From Cryptomeria japonica (Eukaryota > Streptophyta > Pinopsida > Cupressales > Cupressaceae), in assembly GCF_030272615.1 (NCBI RefSeq), contig NC_081410.1, forward strand, positions 257,781,533 to 257,845,532: a stretch of 64,000 nt of DNA. The letters run 5' to 3'. Within the stretch, counting starts at the first letter, position 1; each line of letters starts with the position of its first letter. Shown here one piece after another: positions 11,886-25,186 of this stretch. The notes beneath the pieces are model-generated. The model was not told where the DNA came from, ran no database searches, and worked only from the letters and a program-made list of their open reading frames with translations. A program made the translations under genes and the position numbers.

Positions 11886-12219
11886 TTCTCCCCCTTTGGC
11901 ATTGATGGCAATACTAAAAGAATGCAACACCAAAACAATCAGCTAATGACAAATACTAGGAACTCATCATGCCATGTTGTACTGATATGTGCTTCACTTG
12001 ATCTTCTCCTCCTTTGCATTACTTCTCCCTATCATTGTTCTTCTCCCTGTCATTGTTCTTCTCCCCCTTTGACAGCAATGCCAAAGGTGCAAAGGCATCT
12101 TCTATCTTCATTTATGTTGCTTCGTCTCTGCTGCTCCCCCTGAGGAGTAGCCCACTTCTCATCAATCCACAGTGAAAGATATTCAATGATTCCACTGGAT
12201 TGATGCTTCCAAATCTTCT
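11886..12219 (-). other. Copia-2 3-prime untranslated region with repeated polypurine tracts
   Basis: In minus orientation AAAGGGGGAGAA abuts the LTR at 11886-11898, and further GGGGGAG or GGGAGAA tracts lie near 12022-12066 and 12134. No protein is recognised. The layout mirrors the same zone in Copia-1 and Copia-3. Confidence 0.6.
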
Positions 12220-13689
12220 TAGTTGACCTTAGGTAGGGGTATAACCCCTAACTTACCTCTGAGATATTTAAAGGTAGCCTTAGATAATGGCTTAGTAAAT
12301 ATGTCATCCAATTGCTCCTTACTTGACACATGCTTCAATCTCACTTTCTTTTCATGTACTCTTACTCTCAAAAGTGGTACTTCAATTCAATATGTTTAGT
12401 CCTAGCATGCAGTATCGGGTTCTTTGAAATGTTTATAGCACTAGTGTTATCACAATGTATGATTACCAATTCTATCATATCCTACTTGATTCCTTCCAAT
12501 ACATGTCTCATCCATATAGCTTGTGTACAATTCATGGTTGTAGCTACATACTTTGCTTTTGTTGTAGACTGAGAAATACAAGTTTGTTTCTCACTGGTCC
12601 AAGATACCAGTCTACCACCTAAAAAGAATGCGCCACTGGTTGTGCTCTTTTGATCATCTACATTTCCTACCCAATCAGCCTCAATGAATACCTACAAAGA
12701 AATATTGCCTTTATATGATTACCACAATCCATAATCAATTGTCCCTCTAAGATATCTAAATATTCTCTTTACTATTGTCATATGTGTCTCCTTGGGGCTC
12801 TTCTGAAATCTCGCTACTAAACCAACTACATGGGCAATATCCAGTCTACTATGAACAACATAATGAATTTTCCCAATCGTAGATCTATATTCCTTCTCAT
12901 CCACTGAGGGTGAATCATCTTCTTTTGACAATCTGCAACCTATAACCATAGGTGTTCCAACTAGTTTACAGTCTTCCATTCCAAAGGTTTTTAACACTTC
13001 CTTCCCATACTTAGACTGGCTGATAAAGATACCACATTTCATCTGTTGTACCTACAAAACAATGAAAAATTTCATCTCACCTATTAGAGACATCTCAAAT
13101 TCTTCCTTCATCTCATCTACAAAAGTCATACTCATATCATCATTTCCTCCAAATATGATGTCATCAACAAATATTTTTGCAATCAACATCTCGTCTCCTT
13201 TAGTCTTCAAATAAATATTGTTGTCCTCACTAGTTCTCTGAAATCCTAACTTTATCAGATCTGCATGAATTCTTTCAAACCATGCCCTTGGTACTTGCTT
13301 TAATCCATATAATGCTTTATGCAGTTTGCATACCATATCCTTGTCTTCAGTCAATGCAAACCCATCTAGTTGTTCAATATACACCTCTTCTTCAAGAATA
13401 CCATTCAAAAATGCTAAGTTTACATCCATTTGGTAAACTTTAAAACCTTTAAAAGCTGCTAATGCAAGTAGCATCCTAACTCCTTCAATCCTAGCAACTA
13501 GTGCAAAAGTCTCTCCATAATATTCACCTTCTTCTTGTGTATACCCTTTCCAAACTAGTCTTAACTTGTTTCTAACAACTTCACCATCTTCATTCATCTT
13601 GTTTCTAAATACCCCCTTTGTATCAATCACATTTTATCATCACGTCTAGGAACAAGTGACCAAGTGTTGTTTTTCTCAATCTGATCAAG
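12220..13689 (-). pseudogene. Copia-2 reverse transcriptase and RNase H
   Basis: Reading down from 13689, the RT begins QIEKNNTWSLVPRRDD, hits a stop and frameshift near 13632, then runs open at 13630-13052. It shows YQMDVNLAFLNGIL, ALYGLKQVPRAWF and the active site FVDDIIFGGND (about 13165). A stop at 13050 precedes GIFISQSKYGKEVLKTFGM (13042-12719). RNase H follows in the same direction with ADWVGNVDDQKST, a CDNTSAINISKNPILHARTKH-like region and the TKPLSKATFKYLRGKLG end near 12250. The N-terminal part of this RT lies beyond Copia-3, at 20788-21086, so the gene is split by that insertion. Confidence 0.87.
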
Positions 13690-14964
13690 TGTTAGGATAA
13701 CCGGTGAACAACTGAGAGGGGGGGGCGGGTGAATCAGTTGTTGGCAGATTAAATCAATTAATCCACTTAATAACCTTTAACTGGATCACATAAACATTCA
13801 ATACTGGAATAACACAAATGGATACCGATAAGCAATAAAACTTAATAATAAAATAGATAATCAACACAATGCAACCATACCACATAACACCATGATTTGA
13901 ACGTGGAAAACCCAGAAAGGGAAAAACCACGATGGGAAGCGTACCCACAGTCAGATGATACTTCTATAGAAAGTATGTGATATAATGAGGGGCCTGCACA
14001 TGCAAGAAGGTGCACTGACTGGAGCGTACTTCTCATTACAAAAGAGTCTCACTGACTACAAAGAGGTTATAACCACCTCAAGATAAATGGACAACAATCC
14101 AAAATAATGAATTGCCATAGATAGCATCTACCATGCCTGATTACAGTCTCGGTTAAGCTCAATATCGGAGGCCTTTGACCTCTTCCTTAATCCCAATTCG
14201 ATCACCTATGATTGACCAAATATCCTTCACATATGATATTGCATTCCAAGACCACGACACATATTCCCCATGATCTACAATAAGATCTTACATCATTTTA
14301 TACCAACCCTAAGGCCTAAACTAATTAGGTCAGCCACCTAAAAGATATTACAATAATATCATTACATACATTCATTTTACAATGATATGTCATGTCGGCT
14401 TGAGACCAAAACACCAATAACCAATCCATAAATCATCCTGGTAACATGTAGAGAACATGTTAACATGATATCGGTCCATAACCTAGATAGGCACTGGACC
14501 TAATCTAGGTCCACCATGCTAAAGTAATGTCTTCACTCAGTTGAGGCATGATCAAAGAACATCTTCAACATCCTGAAATCCATCTAGGAGCCGCACCAAC
14601 ACCACTTATGCATCATGTCAAGATTTCTCAGTGAAAGCTCTGTCGGTTAAACCTTAAACCAATGTCGGTAAGGGTTTACAAGAGTGTATGATAGCATCTG
14701 ATTACCAAGTCAATACCAACTAACCAAAACATGCTCCAAAAGCATGTAACACATAAAATCAAACATACTCCATTGATCCAAACATGTCGGAAGTGTCCAA
14801 CAGATAGTCCTTTCTACCGGTAACACTAGATCTTCTACTGGTAACCAAAACCTATATGTCGGTAACCAAAAATTGTCTACCAGTAACCAACCATAATAAC
14901 TAGTGTTGACATCAATGACAAAACATCAATGCAACACATAATCAATTCATCCATAATGCCAACA
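13690..14964 (-). repeat. Copia-3 3-prime LTR
   Basis: The boundary comes from comparison with 19515-20787. It holds a run of eight G at 13718-13725, the complement of the C run in Copia-1 LTRs. It ends against the purine tract complement at 14965. Confidence 0.93.
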
Positions 14965-15290
14965 ATCTCCCCCTTTGGCATTGATGGCAAAACTAGATGT
15001 GAAAAAACATCTAAGTACCAAGAAATGCCAAACAAGTCTCCCCCTATGGAAGATGACCAACAATCTCCTAAATATCAATAACTCTCCCCTTGTGAATGAT
15101 ATCTCTGAATTTATTTTTCACATCACTATCTCTCCCCCTTTGACATCAATGCCAGAAATCTAACAAAAATATCAAAGCAAGAATATAAACCTCTGAATCT
15201 CAAAGCTGACTACTCCCCTTGAGTAGTAGCACCACTCATCAGTGTCAAAATGAATAATATCTATGATAATGCATGTCGGACTGATGACAA
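14965..15290 (-). other. Copia-3 3-prime untranslated region with three polypurine tracts
   Basis: In minus orientation, tracts AAAGGGGGAGAT (next to the LTR, 14965-14979), GGGGGAGACT (about 15041) and AAAGGGGGAGAGA (about 15130) are visible. No protein is recognised. Confidence 0.6.
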
Positions 15291-16735
15291 ACTGCATCAA
15301 TCAAGTCTCTATTAGAGGGGCAGAAGCCCCTAACCTGTCTCTCAAATACTCAAATGATTCCTTAGACAGTGGTTTAGTGAATATATCTGCAATCTACCTT
15401 TCCTTCTACCTTGTCCTTAAAAAAGCTATACTTTATTGATATATGTTTAGTCTTAGAGTGAAATACCAGATTATTAGACATGTCAATAGCTGCAAAGTTA
15501 TCACGGTAGATAACTACCGGTTCACTATAATTTACCTTGATATGCTTTAGCATTTGCATCATCCACAAGACTTGAGTGGAATTAGTTGTTGCTGAAACAT
15601 ACTCAGCTTATGCAGTAGATAAAGAAATGCATGACTATTTTTTGCTGATCCATAAAAATAGTTTCTTTCCAAGAAAGAAAGCTCCACCAGAAGTGTTCTT
15701 CTTGTCATCAGTATCTCCTACCCAATATAAATCATTATATGCACATAAAGTGAAATCATCATCTCTAGAATACCATAAGCCATATTCTGTTCTTCCTTGC
15801 AAATATCGGAATATCCTCTTCACTGCACATTCATGAGTTTCTTTAGGATTACTTTGATATCTTGAAACAATACTTATTGCATTCATAATATCCAGTCTAG
15901 TATGAGTTATATATAACAAACCACCAATCATAGACTTATACCTTATCGGATTTACTGGTGTAGAAGTATCTTTGATAGATAATTTCTCACTTGTCACCAT
16001 ATGAGTACTTACCAGTTTGGAATTATCCATACCAAACTTCTTCAATAGTTCCCTCAGATACTTGGTTTGACAGATAAAAATGCCTTTGGTAGTTTGAGTA
16101 ATCTGCAAACCTAAGAAAAATCTCATCTCACAAATCATGGACATTTCAAATTCATCTTCATATTATTAGAGAATTTCATGCACAATGTATCTTCTCCTCC
16201 AAAAATAATATCATCAACAAATACTTCAATAATCAGAATATCATCATCAGTGATCTTGTAATATAAATTACTATTAGCACTGCCTTTAGTAAAACCAACC
16301 TTCAAAAGATATTTATCCAACCTTGCATACTAAGCTCTAGGAGCTTGTTTCAATCCATACAAAGTTTTCTTCAATCTGTAAACCATATATTTATCATCTG
16401 TCAGTGAAAATCCATCAAGTTGTTCAATGTATACTTATTCTTCAAGTTCACCATTCAAAAATGCACATTTAACATACATTTTATAAACCTTATAGTTATT
16501 ATAAGCTGCATAGGCAAGTAATAGTCTAACAGCTTCAATTCTAGTTGTAGGTGCAAATTTCTCACCATAATCAATTCCTTCCATTTGAGAATATTATTTA
16601 CAAACCAATCTAGCCTTGTTTCTTACAACTTGACCATCCCCATTCAGTTTATTCCTAAAACCCATTTATTTCCAATAACATTCTTATTTTTAGGTCGGGG
16701 AACTAAAGTCCAAGTCTCATTCTTCTCTATCTAAT
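15291..16735 (-). pseudogene. Copia-3 reverse transcriptase and RNase H
   Basis: The RT is broken into several frames between 16735 and 15635. Visible pieces are the ALYGL-like palm region near 16360-16330, [17 protein letters not shown] (about 16225-16180), and the long frame 16144-15635 with MRFFLGLQITQTTKGIFICQ, ISTHM-type linker, and RNase H start (YNDLYWVGDTDDKKNTSGGAFFLG). The final RNase H region MSNNLVFHSKTKHISIKYSF lies at 15568-15374. Stops near 16436, 16593, 16661 and 16729 break the N-terminal half. Same family as Copia-1 RT. Confidence 0.85.
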
Positions 16736-18300
16736 CTAATTCATCTTCCATAGCCTTTAACCAATGTTTATCTTTACAAGCTTCAATAATAGATTCTGGT
16801 TAAATTTGAGAAATAAGACATACCTCTTCATATGCTAGTCTTTTTCTTGTCATAACTCCCTTGTTCCTATCTCCAATGATTTGATCTTTAGAATGATTTA
16901 ATCTTACATACCTTTGTGTCTTCTGAACTTTAGGTTCACTGCTTTGATCATCAGTCACAGTTGAATTTTCTGATTGTGTCGGTGTTACTGTCTCAGTTTC
17001 CTGTACTGGTTGAGGCATTGTCGGTTCAATTATGATCATTTCCACTGCCAGTTCCCTGTCATATGATATATTTTAATTTTTGTATTACTCATCCACTTTC
17101 ACATTAGTGCTCTCCACTTATTTTTTCTATCTTTTGTTATAACATCTATATGCTTTAATTTGAATTGAATAACCAAGAAATATCCCTTCATCACATCTAG
17201 GATCAAACTTTCTAATTGAATCATCTCTTTTGATATAGCATTTACTTCCAAAAATTCTAAAATATTTAACAGTAGGTGTATGTCCAAACCATATTTCATA
17301 AGGGTCTTACTGGTTTCACCTTTGATGTGAACTTTATTGAATGTGTAGACTATTGTACTCACTGCTTCTCTCCAGTAGATGTGAGGCAATTTGACTTCCA
17401 TCATCATAGATCTTGATGCATCCAAAATGGTTATGTTATTTCTTTCCAATACTCCATTATGTTGAGGAGTCCAAGGTGTAGATAACTGCCTCCTAATTCC
17501 ATTAGTCTCACAATAACTATTGAATTCATGAGAAGTGAACTCGCCGCCTTGATCTGATCTTAGACATTTGATTTTCAATATAGTTTTTGTTTCAACCTTT
17601 GCTTTAAAGATCTTGAATTTCTCAAAGGCTTCAGACTTCTCCCTTAGAAAAGTCACCCACGTCATTCTAGAATAGTCATCAATTATCAACATGAAATACC
17701 TATCACCTTGAAAGCTTCTAGTCCTTGATGGACCACATAAGTCAGTGTGAATCAAATCAAGTACATCATTAGATTTATCATGTGTTCTCTTAAAAGAAGT
17801 TCTAACTTGCTTTCCCAATTGACATTCCTTACATACCGAATTATGAGGCTTCATAATATTAGGTATATCTCTAACTACCTTAATTGAATTGATCTTAACA
17901 ATACAATCAAAATTAACATAACACAACCTCTTATTCCACAACCAACTCTCATCAATATGAGAAATCAAACATGTCTTATTACCAGTGTTCAAGTGAAAGA
18001 TATTACCTCCAATCTGAGTACCGGTTGCAATCTCCAAACTAGTTTTGTTAATGATTTGGCATTTTATATCTGTAAACTGAAGTTGGAAACCCTTGTCCAC
18101 TAATTGACCAAGACTCAAAAGATTATGCTTCAAACCTTCTACATAATAGACATTATCAATATTATGTTTTCCATCAAGAGAAATAATACATCTACCTTTG
18201 ATCATACATTCTTTGTCATCTCCAAATCTGACTTATTCTTACAGGGACAAAAATTTTCTTTTATCTCCAGTCATATGATGTGAGCATCCACTATCAATTA
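16736..18300 (-). pseudogene. Copia-3 protease, integrase and linker
   Basis: The protease motif DSGCSHHMTGDK is intact at about 18290-18255 but in a different frame from gag. The open frame 18205-17099 (368 codons) contains HNLLSLGQLVDKGF, ESWLWNKRLCYVNFD, the zinc-binding CKECQLGKQ end, and an integrase core with all three acidic motifs: HTDLCGPSRTRSF, CLRSDQGGEF and GVLERNN. A frameshift lies near 17280 after SKTL, where relatives read TPYE. The linker frame 17045-16800 has VRLNHSKDQIIGDRN, as in Copia-1 and Copia-2. The integrase core is one of the best preserved domains in the window. Confidence 0.88.
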
Positions 18301-19456
18301 CCCATTCATCCTTATCTTCAACTTTTTTGCCAGGACCTTTTCTTCATTCATGAAAGCCAATTGCAGTTCATCTTCCTTTAAAGCATAGAACATACATTTG
18401 TTTCCATTATCGGATCCACTAGCAAATTCTGTTGATGGTTCATCCTTAGAGTCATCACTTACTCCTTCCTCATCCGCTATGTAGCATTGTTTACTTTTCT
18501 TGAATCTATATCTGTTATGATTAGGCTTAAATGATTTCTTAACTCTCTCTTCAGATCTTGCATTCCTTTCAGGACATCTAGATGCAAAATGACCAATCTT
18601 ATTACATGCAAAACATTTAAAAGGTGTTTTTCCTTCATACTTACTTGATGTCGGTCCTTTAGGTACTCTTCTAGAAAATAAGGCTTCAAGTTGCTCAAAT
18701 TCTTCATCTTCTTTCCTCATATCTTCCAATTCTTTTGCATATAGGGCTTTCCAATCACTTTTGCTGGTAGATGATGATGATGATGCATGAAAGGCAAGTT
18801 TAGACTTTACAGCTCCAAAAGATCCAAATTCTTCAAGCTCAAAAGTAGATAATTTCCCAATCAGAATGTCTCTGTTAACTGAAGAGGGCCATTGTTCTCA
18901 GCTCATTAATTGCAGTTGCCTTCATCTTGTAAGCCTGTGGAAGGTCTCTTAAGACTTTGAAAACTATTTCATCTTCACTCAGAGATCCTCCACAACATTG
19001 AATTCCCATAACAATCTCATTTACTCTTTCCATAAACACAGCTATTCTTTCATTATTTTCCATCTTCAAGTTTTCATATCTTACCTGGTAACCATCAAGT
19101 TTAGCAATTTTGACAGTAGGATCACCTTCATTCAGAGTTTTCAATTTATCCCACATAACCTTTGCCAATGATTTATCAGTCAATCCAATGATTTTTTGAT
19201 CAATAAGTGCACACAAGAGGTCTTCTCTAGCTCTGCAATCATTTTCAATATTCTTGTCCAGGTCTGCAGGAGCGGGATCGCCAGATGTCGGATCATAAGG
19301 TGTGTATCCTTTCTCAGTGATCTCCCAAATATCCTTTCCAAGATATCTAAGATGAATCTCCATTCAAATTTTCCATATCCCATAATTTGTTCCATCAAGC
19401 TTAGGGATTTCTCTTCTGAAAATAGTTGTCGGTGGATTTGAAGTGTTAGCTGCCAT
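18301..19456 (-). pseudogene. Copia-3 gag
   Basis: The ATG at 19456 starts MAANTSNPPTTIFRRE, followed by IPKLDGTNYGIWKI and a TGA where relatives have Arg (CGA-to-TGA type). The frame 19363-18875 carries the gag domain with KVMWDKLKTLNEGD, DGYQVRYENLKMEN and RVNEIVMGIQCCGGS. A frame change near 18880 leads to 18729-18298, where the CX2CX4HX4C knuckle CFACNKIGHFASRC lies at about 18617-18576. It closely matches Copia-1 gag at 4192-5280. Confidence 0.88.
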
Positions 19457-19500
19457 AGGATCTACCTCAAGTGGTTAAGCTTCTACAAAAGAGGACCAAA

Positions 19501-19512
19501 TCTCTGATACCA
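19501..19512 (-). other. Copia-3 primer-binding site
   Basis: On the minus strand TGGTATCAGAGA starts two bases after the LTR. It matches the complement of the initiator tRNA-Met 3-prime end at 11 of 12 positions. Confidence 0.88.
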
Positions 19513-19514
19513 AT

Positions 19515-20787
19515 TGTTAGGATAACCTATGAACAACTGAGAGGGGGGGGTGAATCATTTGTTGACAGATTAAATCAATTAATCCACTTAATAACCTTTA
19601 ACCAAATCACATAAACATTAAGTGCCAGAATAACAGAAATAGATACCGATAAACAATAAAACTTAACAATGAAACAGATAATCAACAAAATGCAACCATA
19701 CCACATAACACCATGATTTGTATGTGGAAAACCCAGAAAGGTAAAAACCACAGTGGGAAGCCTACCCACAGTCAAATGATACTTTTGCAAAAAGTATGTG
19801 ATACAATGAGGGGCATGCACATGCAGGAAGGCACACTGCCTAGAGTGTACTGCTTATTACAAAAGAGTCTCACTGAATATAGAGAGGTTATAACCACCTC
19901 AAGATAAATGGACAACAATCCAAAATAATGAACTGCCAGAGATAGCATCTATCATGCCTGATTACAGACATGATTGAGCTCAATATCGAAGGCCTTTTAC
20001 CTCTTCCTTAATCCCAATTCGATCACCTATGATCGACCAAATCTCCTTCGCATATTATATTGCATTCCAATACCATGACACATATTCCCCATCATCTATA
20101 ATGAGATCTTACATCATTTTATACCAACCCTAAGGCCTAAACCAATTAGGTCAGCCACCTAAAAGATATTACAATAAGATCATTACATACATTTATTTTA
20201 CAATTATATGCCATGTTAGCTTAAGACCAAAACAACAATAACCAATCCATAAATAATCTCGGTAACATGTAGAGAACACGTTAACATGATATCGGTCCAT
20301 AACCTAGATAGGCACCAAACCTAATCTGGGTCCACCATGCCAAAGCAATGTCTTCACTCAGTTGAGGTACGACCAAAGAACATCTTCAACATTCTGAAAG
20401 CCATCTAGAAGCTGCACCAACACCACTTATGCATCCTGTCAAGATTTCTCAGTGAAAGCTCTGTCGATTAAACCTTAAACCAATGTCGGTAAGGGTTTAC
20501 AAGAGTATATGATAGCATTCAATTACCAATTCAATACCAACTAACAAAAACATGCTCCAGAAGAATGTAACACATAGAATCAAACATACTCCATTGATCC
20601 AAACATTCTGGAAGTGTCCAACAGATAGTCCTTTCTGCCGGTAACACTAGATCTTCTACCGGTAACCAAAACCTTTCTGTCGGTAACCAAAACCTGTCTA
20701 TCGGTAACCAACCATAATAGCTCTAGTGTTGACATCAATTACAAAATATCAATGTAACACATAATCAATTCATCCATAATGCTGACA
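19515..20787 (-). repeat. Copia-3 5-prime LTR
   Basis: Homologous to 13690-14964. It has an eight-G run at 19543-19550 and ends GCTGACA at 20787, directly followed by the TCAAG duplication and the Copia-2 RT. Confidence 0.93.
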
Positions 20788-21167
20788 TCAAGCTCTTCAT
20801 TCATTGCCTTTATCCAATCATCATCCTTAAGAGCTTCTCTCACTGTCTTTGGTTCAACTATAGAAATCAGACATGCACTTTCTCTGATTTTTCTTCTAGT
20901 CTGCACTCCAGCATTCTTGTCACCTATTATCTGGTCTTCAGGATGATTTAACCTTACATACCTAGGTATAACCCATTTCGGTGCAATAACCTCTTCTTGT
21001 TCTTCATCTTCTTCATCTTTCAGTTGAGTATCTTCCTCTGCACTATTATGCTTAACATATTTATGCACTTCCGGTTCAATAACCACAAGTTTTTGTTCAT
21101 CATCTATTGAATCAGATTTGCTGGTATCATTAGATTCATTAAAGTATTCATCAACTTTTACATTAAT
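20788..21167 (-). pseudogene. Copia-2 integrase-RT linker and start of RT
   Basis: The open frame at 21086-20788 includes an acidic stretch (EEDTQLKDEEDEEQEE), the conserved PRYVRLNHPEDQIIGD segment that precedes Copia RT, and ALKDDDWIKAMNEELD, which begins the RT domain. The frame runs into Copia-3 at the TCAAG duplication, and the RT resumes at 13689. Coding beyond 20787 in this frame belongs to the Copia-3 LTR. Confidence 0.85.
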
Positions 21168-22419
21168 TCATTCCACAATCTTCTTTGTTCTTTTATTAAA
21201 ACACTTTAAAGCTTTTCTCTTAGTAGAGTAGCCAAGCAATGTTCCTTCATCACTTTTAGGGTCAAATTTACCAGTATAATCATCTCTTTTTATAAAACAC
21301 CTGTTGTAAAAGACTTTGAAATAACTAACATTAGGAGTTTTACCATACCATAACTCATAGGGTGTCTTGTCATTACCTTTCTTCACCAGTACCCGGTTCA
21401 ATGTGTAAATTGCAGTGTTGACTACTTCTCTCCAAAACATCTTAGTTACATCTCCTTGTATCAACATAGTCCTTGCTGCTTCAACAATGGTTTTGTTTCT
21501 CTTTTCTACAATTACATTATATTGTGGTGTCCTTGGAGCAGATAATTGCTTTTTTATTCTATTTTCATCATAATATCTCACAAACGCATCTGATGTAAAC
21601 TCTCCACCCTGGTCATATCTCAGGCACTTAATATTCTTACCGGTTTCCTTTTCTACTAAGGATTTGAATGCCTTAAACTTGTTGAAAACTTCTGACTTTT
21701 CCTTCAGAAAAGTAACCCACGTCATCCTTGAAAAATCATTAGTAAATAACATGAAATACTTGTCACCATAAAAACTTCTAGTCCTCATAGGACCACATAA
21801 GTCAGTGTGCACTAAATCTAGAATATGCTTAGAAGAAAAAGGTTTACTCTTAAAAGAAGATGTAGTCATCTTACCCAACTGACATTCTTTACACATCATA
21901 TTGTCTAGTTTAACAATTTGCGGCATACCTCTCACCATATTTGACTTGCCGATCTTAACCACATTATCAAAGTTCACATGACAAAACCTTCTATAACTAA
22001 CTATCTTCAACCTTAGAAACCAAACAACTATTTACACTAGCATTCAGATGGAATAAGTTACCTTTAGTTTGTTTACCAGTAGCAATCAGTTCTCCTCTAT
22101 ATCCTAAGATCCTGCACACTCTATTCTTAAACTCAAGATGATAACCTTTGTCATTCAATTGACCAACACTCAACAAGTTATGTTTCAAACCTTCAACCCA
22201 TTATACATCATCAGCATTACTTTTACCATTCAAAGAGATGGAACATTTACCTTTTACCATACAAGGTGAATTGTTCTCAAATCTTACTACACCACCATCA
22301 AATTCTTCAAGAGAAATAAACTTGTTCTTATCACCGGTCATGTGGTGTGTGCAGCCACTGTCAATAATCCATTCATCACTGTTGTCAATGTGAGATACTA
22401 AAGCCTTTTTATCAGATAG
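21168..22419 (-). pseudogene. Copia-2 protease and integrase
   Basis: The protease motif DSGCTHHMTGDK is intact near 22345-22310. GAG-pre-integrase follows (HNLLSVGQLNDKGY; CKECQLGKM). The integrase open frame 22010-21168 (280 codons) contains HTDLCGPMRTRSF (first Asp), TNDFSRMTWVTFL, CLRYDQGGEF (second Asp) and the VEKRNKTIVEAARTM region with the catalytic Glu, then TPYELWYGKTPN and GYSTKRKALKCFN. A stop near 22199 and a frame change near 22000 break it. The enzyme would insert cDNA into the host genome. Confidence 0.87.
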
Positions 22420-23338
22420 AACTTCCTTAACAGCAACAAAAACAATCTCCCCATTGTCTTCATCCTCGTATTCCTCATTAGTAGCACCTTCATCTGATGG
22501 AACATAGCACTATTTCTTTCCTTTTCTCTTATATTTTCTAAACTTTTCCTTTTGATCACTATTAGGACAGTGTGCAACAATATGTCCTATTTTGTTACAA
22601 GAGAAACACTTAAGAGGAAGCTTGCCTTTGTACTTACCAATGCCTCTAGGAAGTCTTTTTGCTAATACAGCTTCAAATTCATCAGCTTTACTACTACCAT
22701 GATGACTTGACCCGCATTCATGACTATGACAAACATCTTTCCCTTTTCTCACCGGTACACTAGATACAGATGCTTTGAAAAAAGATTTTGTCTTAGGTAC
22801 ACTGTTACCAAAACTATTCAACTCAAAAGCAGTGAGCTGACCAATCAAAGAATCAATATTGAGCAAGCAATAGGGTTCTAAGCATTTTACTCACCACAAT
22901 GTCTTCTTATATAGTACCACCAGCACTTTCAATTACATCAAAAACTTCTTTTATCCTCTCTCCATACTGAGTGATATTTTCTCCTTCCATCATTTTCATA
23001 TCATCAAACTTTCTTCTAAGGCTTTCTTCTTTAGCTTTTTGCACGTGCTTATCACCACCATAGATTAATTCTAACTTCTCCCAAACTTCAAAAGTAGTTT
23101 CTAAACCATGGACATCAATATATTCAGTATCAAAAAGTGTACTTACAATGGCTTACAATGCTTGAATTCTTTCATGTTGCTCCTTAAGCTAATTTGTTGT
23201 CAGAGGACCAGTAGGAGGTACATACTTAGTAATAACATGCTGCCAGAACTGAGCACCCATACCTTTGATGTAAATCTTCATTCTGTCACTCCATATTATG
23301 TAGTTGTCCTTAGTGAATTTGGAACCCTCCTTCATCAT
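22420..23338 (-). pseudogene. Copia-2 gag
   Basis: A likely start is the ATG at 23338, giving MMKEGSKFTKDNYIIWSDRM, a typical Copia gag N-terminus. The gag domain continues in broken frames (FEVWEKLELIYGG; RRKFDDMKMMEGENITQY) to about 22870. The open stretch 22866-22510 carries INSTEAD of stops a full CX2CX4HX4C knuckle, CFSCNKIGHIVAHC (about 22605-22565). Stops occur near 23192, 23155 and 22905. It sits about 65 bp downstream of the primer site in element orientation. Confidence 0.82.
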
Positions 23339-24833
23339 CTTCTCAGATCTTTACCTCAAGCAGTTAAGCTTCTATACAAAGAGGACCTAATGCTCTAATA
23401 CTAATTGTTATTGTGAGGATCTAGTTATTACTAAGAGGGGGGTGAATCAGTAATAATAATAAACTGAAATATTTCACCAATCTTAAAACACTTCACAAAA
23501 ATAGTTCATAATCAATACTAGTAACTACTCAATCAATCACTTAAATTAGATTTACCAAACTACTCATTCATGTGTTCATCAACATGTAAGCAATGTAAAG
23601 ATATCAAATCCACACATAAACAAATCAACCGCCATATGAACACTGAGATTTTTCATGTGGAAATCAAATGGAAAAAACCACGGTGGTAATTAGTACCCAC
23701 AAAAATTGCACTCTTTCGGAATGCACCTTGTTAAAGGCCTAGCCCGATTAGGAGCTTTACAATAATGCCCGGTTAAGCACAGACCCTATTAGGAGTCACC
23801 TGGTGAAGGGATTTTAACCTCGGCTCTATTAGGATCTCTACCCTGTTAGGAATAACATTGTTAAAGGATTTAAACCCAAATTAATGAGCCACCCGATTAA
23901 GGGATTTACAACAACAGGCCCGTTAGGACCTACCCAATTAAGGGATTTTAATACTGCAGCAACTGTTAGGAAACAATAGGTAAATGATCTGATCAATGCA
24001 CTCTCTACTTGCTAGTACATATCCATTTCAACTCCAATCTGCTTCACACAGGCAGACATCTCAATCTGGTTCGGCACACTCTCCTTCTCTAATCATCGAC
24101 ACACTAAACCTTCTCAAACTCGACCTAAATATAATTTTCAACTAGATCGGTTATATAACCCTAGCAACATTCAAAATACATTGAATTTACATCATAGATC
24201 ATATCATATCATTACAAATCATTACAGATTATCATATAGATCATTACAACAAATTTTAATATACTTACAGTCATTGAATGATCATAACACACCACCACAC
24301 ATCGATCTGATAAGCTATCAAACCCTTAACACATTCTGCTAAGCACTTCATTTTTTCCCAATAAATTCGCTCCTTGATCATGCTCAAATGAAATTTTATC
24401 ATCATACATGGTTTTTGACATGTTACCACTAAGATAAGATCATGAAAAGATCCACCATCAAACCATAAAATATCACTGGTTCTCAAACCCTACACTGAAT
24501 ATACAATAGTCAATTATAAACATGACTTCCGATTCTTCAAACATGATGCGGTGCATGTCATAGACTCATTATAATGTCATAAGCATACATTCCAAACCGC
24601 AACACCTAACTCAACACGGATCTGTACCGCAACCATCTCCTTCATTGTTCTACTTACCAGTTCACTGTCAACTTAGCAAACATTTCATTACCGGTTAGGC
24701 TTAGATAACTTAGATAACCTAGATGATATACCAAACATAAAAAAACATGGTTGCCATCAATGACAACACAAATAAGTGATCATAAAGCATCATATCACAG
24801 TTATATCATCACCAACAGTCCATCAATATATCA

Positions 24834-25186
24834 TGTAAAAGTTGTAGAATACAACCTCACAAAACCCAATGAATCCATGTATGCAAATAACCTGTCACAA
24901 CAATGGAAGATTCACAAAACAAAAAGATTGCTTTGAAAACCTAGAGAAAAAGAATGCAATAATGATTATCAGATAATGAATTACAAAAGGGATCAATCCT
25001 TATAAAAGGAGATCAAACCTAAAAAGTAAAACCCTAAAAGCAATTAATAATTAATAAAAAAATTAATTATTAATATTCCTAAGTTTAGCTTCCTAAATTT
25101 AGCTTAAGTGAAATAGAGAAAAGGTGACTTAATTATTAAATCAATATGATTTAATTAATTAAGTAAACTTATACCTTTTACTCTAA
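24834..25186 (-). repeat. 3-prime LTR of the 2.6-kb non-autonomous element
   Basis: It starts TGTAAAAGTTG and ends CTCTAACA. The adjacent CCCCACCTTAAG is the complement of a purine tract (AAGGTGGGG) that precedes the LTR in element orientation. Collinear with 27117-27466 but only about two thirds identical by eye. Confidence 0.85.

Larger units (their letters stand above)
13690..20787 (-). mobile_element. Copia-3: Copia LTR retrotransposon nested in Copia-2 pol
   Basis: The element is 7098 bp with LTRs of 1275 bp (13690-14964) and 1273 bp (19515-20787). The perfect 5-bp duplication TCAAG flanks it (13685-13689, 20788-20792). In minus orientation the LTR starts TGTTGGCATTATGG (right copy TGTCAGCATTATGG) and ends CCTAACA. 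A canonical primer site and purine tract are present. Gag, protease, integrase, RT and RNase H proteins closely match Copia-1, so the two are one family or sister families in opposite orientation. The LTR pair differs by roughly a tenth over the first 180 bp by eye. Confidence 0.95.

Noticed and set aside
11757-12143. 128-codon plus-strand frame at the Copia-2 LTR edge
   Set aside because: It crosses the LTR boundary and the polypurine complement, opposite to the element's coding strand.
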